The notes under the pieces are model-generated. The model was not told where the DNA came from, did no database searches, and saw nothing but the letters and a program-made list of their open reading frames with translations. This document shows, in pieces, positions 1 through 4,809 of a stretch of DNA of 8,302 bases (position 1 is the stretch's first letter; the number at the start of each line of letters is the position of its first letter). The stretch is from a bacterium (GTDB lineage: Bacteria > Chlamydiota > Chlamydiia > Chlamydiales > JAFEGQ01). A program made the position numbers and the translations under genes. The DNA lies in the NCBI GenBank assembly GCA_021809305.1, contig JAKBAF010000043.1:1-8302 (forward strand). Reading direction: 5' to 3'.

Positions 1-13
1 GGAGCCTTCTCAG

Positions 14-34
14 AACATGCCCGAAGGGCATGTT
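14..34. repeat. Inverted repeat, 9-bp stem with GAA loop
   Basis: AACATGCCC (14-22) pairs perfectly with GGGCATGTT (26-34) around a three-base GAA loop. No T-run follows on either strand, so it does not look like an intrinsic terminator. It is the first of three neighbouring palindromes and may be part of a REP-like element. Confidence 0.6.
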
Positions 35-43
35 GGACCATAG

Positions 44-71
44 CCCCGGGTTACGCTTCGCTCACCCGGGG
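44..71. repeat. Inverted repeat, 8-bp GC stem
   Basis: CCCCGGGT (44-51) pairs with ACCCGGGG (64-71). The 12-base loop contains a minor GC-TTC-GC stem. The outer pairing extends by a G-U and an A-T pair (43/72, 42/73). A short TTT follows on the plus strand, too short for a confident terminator call. Confidence 0.55.
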
Positions 72-89
72 TTTAGGTGCACAAGAATC

Positions 90-109
90 GCACTCCCGAA
101 GCGGAGTGC
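90..109. repeat. Inverted repeat, 7-bp stem, related to the 3' edge element
   Basis: GCACTCC (90-96) pairs with GGAGTGC (103-109) around CGAAGC. The 9-mer GCACTCCCG at 90-98 recurs at 8182-8190 inside the palindromic element after the PBP gene. This suggests that the hairpins at both ends of the window belong to one repeat family. Confidence 0.5.
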
Positions 110-354
110 CGCAAGGATGACGGACTTAGGTAGGAATATTTTCTGCAAAGGCTGATATGAACTTCTTTAAGTTGACGGCATTGGGCTACCAGCACTTTCA
201 TCGCTTCTGCGATTTAGGGCCCCCTTGCGCAAGACTTCGCGAGGCTTTGTTTTTGATACATCGGGGGAGTTGTTCATACTTCCTGATCTTCCAATCCGTC
301 ATCTTCTAAATTAGACGCTTAAGCTTCAAAAAAATCAAATAGTAAACCCATCTT

Positions 355-388
355 AATCAATTATAAATTATTTTATTCTATAATATAG
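355..388 (+). promoter_or_regulatory. Promoter of the first small membrane-protein gene
   Basis: A consensus -10 box TATAAT lies at 379-384, 40 bp before the start codon. The -35 region is AT-rich and without a clear consensus (around 355-361), as is common for chlamydial major sigma-factor promoters. The 28 bases at 361-388 match 1028-1055 before the second copy at 25 of 28 positions. This conservation, in a spacer where drift would be expected, supports a functional promoter. Confidence 0.55.
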
Positions 389-424
389 TTAAACCAAAGT
401 AAATCAATGTAAGGAGGTGCAGTT

Positions 425-808
425 ATGGCAGTAACAAAAGCTGGTGGTCCAAATATTCAGGGTGACCATTCAGAAGCAATCGAGATGAGAAAACTTCCCA
501 GCATCGCGGGCAAAACAGACGAGAAAACTCAAGTGATGGCCATGGGGAAGATTGAAAAAGTCTCAACCGTCGCTCTGTACGCGGGTGTGGTTGGGTTTAC
601 CGGAGCTTTGGCAACCGGGGCAATCTTTGGAGCTCTTAGCGCTATTGGAGTAGGGCCCTCTACCATCTTCATGCGTGTTGCAGAAGTTTCTCTTGGCGTG
701 GCCGTTGTCAGCATAACAGGCGGTCTTGCTACTTATGTGGTCGGCAACAACCTGGCATTAATGCGCGAGGCTGAAGCAGCTCGAGCGGCTCAAGAGGCAA
801 AGCAGTAA
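425..808 (+). CDS. Small two-TM membrane protein, candidate Inc-like (copy 1)
   Basis: This 127 aa protein matches no family I can name. The start is secure: a full AAGGAGG Shine-Dalgarno at 411-417 sits 7 bases before the ATG. Residues 1-47 are polar and possibly disordered. Two hydrophobic segments follow at about 48-75 and 86-109, separated by a short Gly/Pro turn, and the C-terminal tail (112-127) is Ala/Glu-rich and probably helical. There is no cleavable signal peptide. This closely paired, bilobed hydrophobic profile is how chlamydial inclusion-membrane proteins are usually recognised, so an Inc-like role is a reasonable inference but unproven. The next gene is a paralogue; roughly a third of residues match without gaps from residue 30 onward, including G-x-x-E-K near 41-45 and the F-G pair at 68-69. 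It appears monocistronic, with its own promoter and terminator. Confidence 0.75.
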   Translation: MAVTKAGGPNIQGDHSEAIEMRKLPSIAGKTDEKTQVMAMGKIEKVSTVALYAGVVGFTGALATGAIFGALSAIGVGPSTIFMRVAEVSLGVAVVSITGGLATYVVGNNLALMREAEAARAAQEAKQ

Positions 809-832
809 ATCCTTAAGAGCGTCCTTGACTTT

Positions 833-862
833 GGCCGCCTCCCTTGTGGAGGCGGCCATTTG
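833..862 (+). terminator. Intrinsic terminator after copy 1
   Basis: GGCCGCCTCC (833-842) pairs perfectly with GGAGGCGGCC (848-857) around CTTGT, and ATTTGCTTAT follows. It begins 24 bp after the stop codon of the upstream gene. The T-tract is interrupted, so efficiency is uncertain. The homologous hairpin at 1480-1505 has a different tip that is still paired, which supports selection on the structure. Confidence 0.7.
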
Positions 863-888
863 CTTATAAGGAGGCGAGCGATCTGGTC

Positions 889-949
889 CTAAATGACCAG
901 GATCTCCTTCTCCTTTTTCACTACCCTTCTTCTACCGCTTTTTGCATGT
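889..949 (-). pseudogene. frr: Remnant of the frr 3' end
   Basis: On the minus strand this encodes the same C-terminal nine residues as intact frr (KKEKEILVI) followed by TAG. The 22 bases at 891-912 are identical to 1541-1562 inside frr, and five T's follow after one mismatch. Beyond that, similarity is faint: both have an Ala-Lys pair about 8 to 9 residues upstream of the shared tail, with one inserted codon in the remnant. It has no start or domains and is a by-product of the tandem duplication that produced the two small membrane-protein genes. Confidence 0.7.
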
Positions 950-1021
950 GTCGTCTCGAAATCCATATGATGTTGGAGAGCAAAAGCAGGCTGCAAAATT
1001 AACAAATATAAATTGCACCTT

Positions 1022-1055
1022 AATATTTTATAAATAATTTTATTGTACAATATAG
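1022..1055 (+). promoter_or_regulatory. Promoter of the second small membrane-protein gene
   Basis: The -10 box TACAAT at 1046-1051 is 36 bp before the ATG. The upstream region is AT-rich with no clear -35. The 28-base block 1028-1055 is the duplicate of 361-388. Homology with the first copy continues upstream at lower identity to about 979, so the regulatory region was duplicated with the gene. Confidence 0.55.
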
Positions 1056-1087
1056 AAACTATGGCAAAGTAAGGAGGAGGAAGAACT

Positions 1088-1474
1088 ATGGCGGATTTTG
1101 TTAGTAGATGGGTTGGCATCTTGGGACGCAGGAACGCAGCTGTATCAGGATCAGAGTCAACGGCGCAGCCTGGCAGCACGACGGACAAGAAGGTCGGGGC
1201 AGTTGCTTACGGGAGAATGGAAAAGTTCTCGTATTATTCCCTTTGTACGGGCGGTGCTATTGCAGTGGGGTCTGCTGCGTGTGCGACTTTATTCGGGATT
1301 CTGACGTCTACCGGATTGGGAGACAGCCGTCTCTTCCTGGATCTGGCTTGGGCCTCCCTTGCCGTTGGGGCCTTTGGTCTAACCGTCGGCGTTCTTGGTA
1401 GTATTGCGATCTTTGCCGATGGGTCTATGCTCGAGGCTCGAATGGGTGGCAGACAGATTCAGGGGAACGTTTAG
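1088..1474 (+). CDS. Small two-TM membrane protein, candidate Inc-like (copy 2)
   Basis: This 128 aa protein is a paralogue of the one at 425-808. Its ATG is preceded by AAGGAGG at 1071-1077 with 10 bases spacing. Residues 1-49 are polar with a short hydrophobic patch near the N-terminus. Two hydrophobic segments follow at about 50-76 and 84-110, joined by a short loop (G-L-G-D-S), and then a Gly-rich tail. Shared features with copy 1 include T-D-x-K near residue 32, G-x-x-E-K at 42-46, the F-G pair at 69-70 and an S-L pair in the second hydrophobic segment. The N-terminal 30 residues and the C-terminus have diverged most, as is typical when cytosol-facing domains specialise while the membrane hairpin is kept. 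The gene converges on frr, its stop lying 64 bp from the frr stop. Function is unknown; an Inc-like membrane protein is the leading inference. Confidence 0.75.
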   Translation: MADFVSRWVGILGRRNAAVSGSESTAQPGSTTDKKVGAVAYGRMEKFSYYSLCTGGAIAVGSAACATLFGILTSTGLGDSRLFLDLAWASLAVGAFGLTVGVLGSIAIFADGSMLEARMGGRQIQGNV

Positions 1475-1479
1475 ATTTT

Positions 1480-1513
1480 GGCCGCCTCTCTCAAGAGAGG
1501 CGGCCATTTACTT
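1480..1513 (+). terminator. Intrinsic terminator after copy 2
   Basis: GGCCGCCTCTC (1480-1490) pairs with GAGAGGCGGCC (1495-1505) around TCAA, and ATTTACTT follows. It starts 5 bp after the stop codon. Read from the minus strand the stem is followed by A-rich sequence, so it is unlikely to terminate frr as well. Confidence 0.7.
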
Positions 1514-1530
1514 ATAAAAGGAGGCGAGCG

Positions 1531-1555
1531 ATCCGGTCTTAAATGACCAGGATCT
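1531..1555. repeat. Hairpin across the frr stop codon
   Basis: GATCCGGTC (1531-1539) can pair with GACCAGGATC (1546-1555) with one bulged A, and the frr stop falls at the loop. On the minus strand a T-run (CCTTTTAT) appears only about 7 bases after the stem. It could be a weak frr terminator. The duplicated copy at 881-905 can form the same fold with a shifted bulge. Confidence 0.35.
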
Positions 1556-2090
1556 CCTTCTCTTTTTTAGCGGCAACTTCATCCGCCTTCGCGCACGACT
1601 CATCGGTTAGCGTTTGAATCTTCTTCTCAATGCGCTTCAGCTCATCTTCTGCAATATCGCCATCCGCCTTTTTTTTGCGCGCGTGGTCGTTGTGTTTCCG
1701 GCGGATATTCCGAATAGTGACCTTGGTATCTTCGCAAAACTTGTAGCAGCGCTTCACAAGCTCCTTACGCATCTGCTCATCAGGCAGAGGGACGGTCACA
1801 CGGACAATATTGCCATCGACAACCACCTTGACAGAGAGGTTGGCCTTATCAATTGCTTTAGCAATGGCATTTGCGTTGTTCGCCTCGTAGGGAGAGACGA
1901 GGAGCTGCCTAGCCTCTGGCGCTGTGATGCTAGCCACATCGATAAGCCGCATATCAGAGCCGTAGACCTCTACATGGACCCCCTCGAGAAGACCTGGGCT
2001 TGCGCGTCCGGTGCGCAAAGTTCGAAGCTCGCCGCTTAAATGTTCGACCGCTTGCTCCATCTCCCGCTTTGCATCATCTGAAATACTCAT
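1539..2090 (-). CDS. frr: Ribosome recycling factor
   Basis: Encodes a 183 aa RRF, the usual size for the family. With EF-G it splits post-termination ribosomes in the cytosol so that subunits and mRNA can be reused. The family signatures are visible: RTLRTGRASP at residues 23-32, SITAPEARQL near 54-63 and IRNIRR near 125-130, followed by the long charged helix of the three-helix domain. The ATG at 2090 gives the normal N-terminus (MSISDDAKREM), is preceded by GGAGGAG, and overlaps the pyrH stop as ATGA. A longer in-frame reading back to 2138 lies wholly inside pyrH and is not needed. It is the last gene of the rpsB-tsf-pyrH-frr cluster. Its last codons are duplicated at 889-915 next to the paralogous membrane-protein gene. 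Confidence 0.97.
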   Translation of the reverse strand: MSISDDAKREMEQAVEHLSGELRTLRTGRASPGLLEGVHVEVYGSDMRLIDVASITAPEARQLLVSPYEANNANAIAKAIDKANLSVKVVVDGNIVRVTVPLPDEQMRKELVKRCYKFCEDTKVTIRNIRRKHNDHARKKKADGDIAEDELKRIEKKIQTLTDESCAKADEVAAKKEKEILVI

Positions 2091-2830
2091 CTCTCCTCCA
2101 CGATACTTCCAAAATCTAGTTGCGACACAGCGTCCCATAGGGAGCCGATTGAGAATACCTTAATCGGCATTCGATTTTCACGGCATAGGGCAATGGCTGT
2201 AAGATCCATTACTGCCAAGCGAAGCTCTAGAACCTCCTCATAGGTGATGCGAGAGAAGCGCTTAGCATCGGGAAAGTGATGCGGGTCTTTGTCATAGACA
2301 CCATCGACATTTGTCGCTTTTAGGAGGACCTCCGCTTCAATCTGTATGGCACGAAGAGCCGCGCACGAGTCTGTAGTGAAGAAGGGGTGGCCTGTGCCGC
2401 CAACAAAGATGACAATCTCCCTCTCCCCTAGTGCGCGCATGGCTCCCGCCCAGTTGAAGGGTTCAACGAGATCGGTTGCGCCGAGGGCGTTCATCACCCT
2501 GACCCGAGCACCAAGGCGCTTTAGGATCTCTTGGAGGGCAATGCCGTTGATGACTGTTGCAAACATGCCCATATGATCAGCCGGCACACGTCCGATGCCA
2601 CTTGTCGCCCCCTCGATGCCCCGAAAGATATTGCCGCCGCCAACGACGACGCCAACTTCAAGACCTGCTTGCTGCATGTGAAAAAGGGCGAGCGCTATCT
2701 CTTCTGAGACGAGGGGATCGATGCCGATTTTACGGCTTCCCGCTAAGGCCTCGCCAGAGAGCTTGAGCAAAACGCGGCGGTAGGGGAGATCCCCTACACG
2801 CCCTTCTATCTGAGATCTACCTTGCGCCAA
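2087..2830 (-). CDS. pyrH: UMP kinase (uridylate kinase)
   Basis: Encodes a 247 aa bacterial UMP kinase of the amino-acid-kinase fold, which phosphorylates UMP to UDP with ATP. Visible motifs are LLKLSGEAL at 21-29 (phosphate-binding Lys), VVVGGGNIFRG at 61-71, DHMGM at 85-89, FVGGTGHPFFTTD at 142-154 and KATNVDGVYDKDP at 171-183 (nucleotide base and ATP site). The start is TTG at 2830: an in-frame TAG lies three codons upstream, there is no ATG before the first core strand, and AAGGA overlapping the tsf stop provides a ribosome site. The first 16 residues are a short non-core extension. It lies 13 bp after tsf and overlaps frr by 4 bp, which suggests translational coupling. Confidence 0.96.
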   Translation of the reverse strand: MAQGRSQIEGRVGDLPYRRVLLKLSGEALAGSRKIGIDPLVSEEIALALFHMQQAGLEVGVVVGGGNIFRGIEGATSGIGRVPADHMGMFATVINGIALQEILKRLGARVRVMNALGATDLVEPFNWAGAMRALGEREIVIFVGGTGHPFFTTDSCAALRAIQIEAEVLLKATNVDGVYDKDPHHFPDAKRFSRITYEEVLELRLAVMDLTAIALCRENRMPIKVFSIGSLWDAVSQLDFGSIVEER

Positions 2831-2843
2831 GATGACCTAATCC

Positions 2844-3701
2844 TTAGCTCTGCTCTCCGACAGTCCAGCGAATAAATCGCTCTACAGTGAGCGGCTTCCC
2901 GATCTCCTTAGAGCGCTTCTCAAGGAGGGCCGTCACGGTGAGCTCGGAATTTCGAATGTATTTCTGACGAAGGAGGCAGACTTGATCGTAGTAGGCCCGC
3001 ACCTTTCCCTCGACAATCTTCTCGATCATATTCGCGGGACGTCCCTTGACCTGGCTCTCCGCAATCTCTGCCTCACGCTTCTTGATCTCCTCAGGTACAT
3101 CTTTAATATCGACATACTCGGGGCTCTCAGCGGCGATGTGCATCGCGATGTCGCGCGCAAGCGACTCCTCCCCTGAGCTTCCTGTGAGCTCAACAACGAC
3201 AACGATCTTCCCGCCCATGTGGGAGTAGGAGGCGACCGAGTGGGTAGTCCCCTTATCAAAGAGGGCGAGCCGCTTGATTTGGATATTCTCACCAAGGGTC
3301 TGGATGGTGATAGCACGGTAGTTATCGACTGTCATGGATGGGTCGTGCAGGCAGGGGGTTGCCAGTAGCTCATCAACGCTCTTGGGGCGTTTTTTGAGGG
3401 CTGCTTCTGCAACATTCTTGCCGAATTCCTGGAAGAGCTTGTTGCTGACGACAAAGTCGGTCTCAGCATTCGCTTCGATGACGGCTAGTAGCTGATCATT
3501 TTCGGCGATGATACACGCCCCTTCCTTGGTCTCGCGCCCCTCTTTCTTAACAGCTGAGGCGAGGCCTGCCTTGCGCAGGTTCTTAACGGCGAGCTCGATG
3601 TCTCCATCGGATTCTTGAAGTGCCTCTTTGCACTTACCGATGCCAATACCCGTAGCGTGGCGAAGGGCCATGACGAGCTCTGCTGTGATCTCTTTTGCCA
3701 T
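2844..3701 (-). CDS. tsf: Elongation factor Ts
   Basis: Encodes a 285 aa EF-Ts, the cytosolic guanine-nucleotide exchange factor that releases GDP from EF-Tu. The N-terminal UBA-like domain spans about 1-50 (ELVMALRHATGIGIGKCKEAL). The core TDFV motif, whose Asp-Phe pair contacts EF-Tu, is at 81-84. GENIQIKRL follows near 140, and a charged helical, coiled-coil-like stretch runs from about 190 to 225. The ATG at 3701 is chosen because it gives the canonical MAKEITAELV start, has GGAG 6 bases upstream, and lies one base after the rpsB stop. An in-frame TTG at 3716 would only add five residues inside rpsB. The length is similar to other chlamydial EF-Ts. Confidence 0.97.
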   Translation of the reverse strand: MAKEITAELVMALRHATGIGIGKCKEALQESDGDIELAVKNLRKAGLASAVKKEGRETKEGACIIAENDQLLAVIEANAETDFVVSNKLFQEFGKNVAEAALKKRPKSVDELLATPCLHDPSMTVDNYRAITIQTLGENIQIKRLALFDKGTTHSVASYSHMGGKIVVVVELTGSSGEESLARDIAMHIAAESPEYVDIKDVPEEIKKREAEIAESQVKGRPANMIEKIVEGKVRAYYDQVCLLRQKYIRNSELTVTALLEKRSKEIGKPLTVERFIRWTVGEQS

Positions 3702-3702
3702 C

Positions 3703-4488
3703 TTACTCTCCTGCAACCTCTTCGATTAAGCTCTCTTCGCGTTTAGCAAACTCCTCGCTACTCATGGCTCCTTTATCTGCCCCCTCAGGCTCATCGTGCT
3801 TGATGAGCGAGAGGTGAAGTGCCTGCTTCTGAGCGATAATAGCCGCTGCGAGGTCATCAATAATCAACTTGATGCTCTTGAGTGCATCGTCGTTGCAAGC
3901 GATGATGAAGTCAATAGGGTCAGGGTCGCAGTTTGTATCAACGAGGGCCATTACAGGGATGCCGAGCTTTCTAGCTTCAGCAACGGCCAGGTGCTCACGG
4001 CCCGGGTCGACGATAATCAGGAGCCCGGGAGGGCGTCGCAGCGTGCGGATGCCGGAGAGGTTTTTTTCGAGTTTGATCTGGTCCTTTGTGAGGAGGCCGA
4101 GCTCTTTTTTGGTCAGCTGCTCACCAGATGAGATCTGCTTTTCAATCCGCTCCATCTTTTTAATCGAGTTGCGGATGGTGACGAGGTTGGTGAGTGTGCC
4201 ACCGAGCCAGCGCTCACAGATGTAGTACTCACCGCACAGCTCTGCGGCCTCTTTGATGACGCTCTTTGCCTGCTTCTTTGTGCCGACAAAGAGGATCGAC
4301 TCGCCGTTTGCCGCGACTCGCTTAACCTCGACAAGCGCCGTCTCGATCTGGTGCATTGTCTTGGCGAGGTCAATGATATAGAGGCCGTTGCGCTCTTCGA
4401 AGATGAAGCGGCGCATTTTAGGGTTCCAGCGACTCTTTCTGTGGCCGAAGTGGGCCCCTGCATCTAAAAGATCTTTAAGTGTGGCCAA
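3703..4488 (-). CDS. rpsB: 30S ribosomal protein S2
   Basis: Encodes ribosomal protein S2, 261 aa from the chosen start. Family signatures are LLDAGAHFGHRKSRWNPKM near the N-terminus, ILFVGTKKQA near 68, ERWLGGTLTN near 93 and LGIPVMALVDTNCDPDPIDF near 179-198. A low-conservation acidic C-terminal tail follows. The start is judged to be TTG at 4488, giving M-ATLKDLLDAG in line with other S2 N-termini, with AAGGG 7 bases upstream. The frame stays open to a TTG at 4527, but that codon sits in a hairpin loop and has no ribosome site. It heads the protein-coding part of the operon 79 bp after tRNA-Gly, and tsf begins one base beyond its stop. Confidence 0.96.
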   Translation of the reverse strand: MATLKDLLDAGAHFGHRKSRWNPKMRRFIFEERNGLYIIDLAKTMHQIETALVEVKRVAANGESILFVGTKKQAKSVIKEAAELCGEYYICERWLGGTLTNLVTIRNSIKKMERIEKQISSGEQLTKKELGLLTKDQIKLEKNLSGIRTLRRPPGLLIIVDPGREHLAVAEARKLGIPVMALVDTNCDPDPIDFIIACNDDALKSIKLIIDDLAAAIIAQKQALHLSLIKHDEPEGADKGAMSSEEFAKREESLIEEVAGE

Positions 4489-4515
4489 GCCTTGTCCCTT
4501 TCTGTTGACTAAAGC

Positions 4516-4536
4516 ATCTGGTGGCAAGCACCAGAT
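4516..4536 (-). promoter_or_regulatory. Hairpin in the rpsB leader
   Basis: A perfect 8-bp inverted repeat, ATCTGGTG/CACCAGAT, encloses a 5-base loop between tRNA-Gly and rpsB. On the coding strand no T-run follows, so it is not an intrinsic terminator. It could be a processing site separating the tRNA from the mRNA, or part of a leader structure. In Escherichia coli the rpsB leader mediates S2 autoregulation, but I cannot show homology to that element. Confidence 0.45.
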
Positions 4537-4567
4537 TTCGGTCTTGGTTTGTAATGGATAATGACAA

Positions 4568-4638
4568 AGCGCCTGGTCAGAATCGAACTGACGCCAGTAG
4601 CTTGGAAGGCTACGGTTCTACCATTGAACTACAGGCGC
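4568..4638 (-). tRNA. tRNA-Gly (anticodon UCC)
   Basis: The 71-nt cloverleaf folds completely. The acceptor GCGCCTG/CAGGCGC is perfectly paired, the D-arm is GTTC/GAAC, the anticodon stem GTAGC/GCTAC carries loop CTTCCAA (anticodon TCC), the variable loop is TGGC, and the T-arm is GTCAG/CTGAC with loop TTCGATT. The discriminator is T (U in the RNA) and no CCA is encoded, so the 3' end needs CCA-adding enzyme. It reads GGA and, by wobble, GGG. It lies just downstream of a good promoter and upstream of rpsB in the same direction, so co-transcription and processing are likely. Confidence 0.97.
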
Positions 4639-4658
4639 GGAAAAACGCAACACTGCGA

Positions 4659-4688
4659 ATTTTAGAGCCCAAAGCGGGTTTTTTGCAA
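4659..4688 (-). promoter_or_regulatory. Promoter for tRNA-Gly and the rpsB operon
   Basis: On the minus strand, TTGCAA (-35, 4683-4688) and TAAAAT (-10, 4659-4664) are separated by 18 bp. The predicted transcription start is about 15 bases before the tRNA 5' end. No other good promoter is seen between the tRNA and rpsB. Confidence 0.65.
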
Positions 4689-4738
4689 GACAATAGCGAC
4701 GAAAAAGGCCATCCAGGTACCGCTCTTTTGTCTTTGGC

Positions 4739-4767
4739 TTTATGTTAGCCGTGCAAAGACTTATAAT
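4739..4767 (+). promoter_or_regulatory. Promoter for the PBP gene
   Basis: A perfect TATAAT lies at 4762-4767 with a weak TTTATG 17 bp upstream (4739-4744). The expected 5' leader is about 35 bases. The translation start has no clear Shine-Dalgarno (the 15 preceding bases are TACAAAAGCCACATC), suggesting modest translation. Its -10 is about 75 bp from the -35 of the divergent tRNA/rpsB promoter. Confidence 0.5.
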
Positions 4768-4809
4768 CTCGCAATCGGTGTTTAAGAAACTGTTTACAAA
4801 AGCCACATC

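Larger units (their letters stand above)
1..322. other. Gene-free, hairpin-rich intergenic stretch
   Basis: I see no convincing coding region on either strand. The first 120 bases hold three GC-rich inverted repeats (14-34, 44-71, 90-109), listed separately. A weaker hairpin lies at 200-213 (ATCGC/GCGAT around TTCT), and 224-233 is a perfect 10-bp palindrome (CTTGCGCAAG). The stretch resembles dispersed intergenic repeat material more than a decayed gene, but copy number elsewhere in the genome cannot be judged from here. Confidence 0.55.

Noticed and set aside
893..970. 25-codon plus-strand frame resembling a lipoprotein signal peptide (LLLPLFAC)
   Set aside because: It is antisense to the frr remnant, lies after a terminator, and the AAGGAGG upstream is about 19 bases away, too far. 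The hydrophobic look follows from reading lysine/glutamate-rich codons in antisense.
889..1188. Minus-strand 99-codon frame ending in the same nine residues as frr
   Set aside because: It runs antisense through the promoter and 5' end of the second small gene and has no ribosome site. Only its tail is meaningful, as a duplicated frr remnant.
1480..1505. Bidirectional terminator also serving frr
   Set aside because: On the minus strand the stem is followed by AAAATCTAAA rather than a T-run, so intrinsic termination of frr here is not supported.
1543..1617. 24-codon plus-strand frame resembling a signal peptide (ATSSAFA-H)
   Set aside because: It is entirely antisense to frr, starts after the terminator, and is homologous to the frame at 893 only because the frr tail is duplicated.
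2088..2138. Upstream start giving RRF 16 extra residues
   Set aside because: The extension lies inside pyrH, and the internal ATG at 2090 has a strong ribosome site and gives the standard RRF N-terminus.
3699..3716. TTG start adding five residues to EF-Ts
   Set aside because: The ATG at 3701 matches the family N-terminus and has GGAG at good spacing.
4486..4527. TTG start at 4527 for S2
   Set aside because: It lies in the loop of a perfect hairpin with no ribosome site, and the extra 13 residues do not resemble S2 N-termini.
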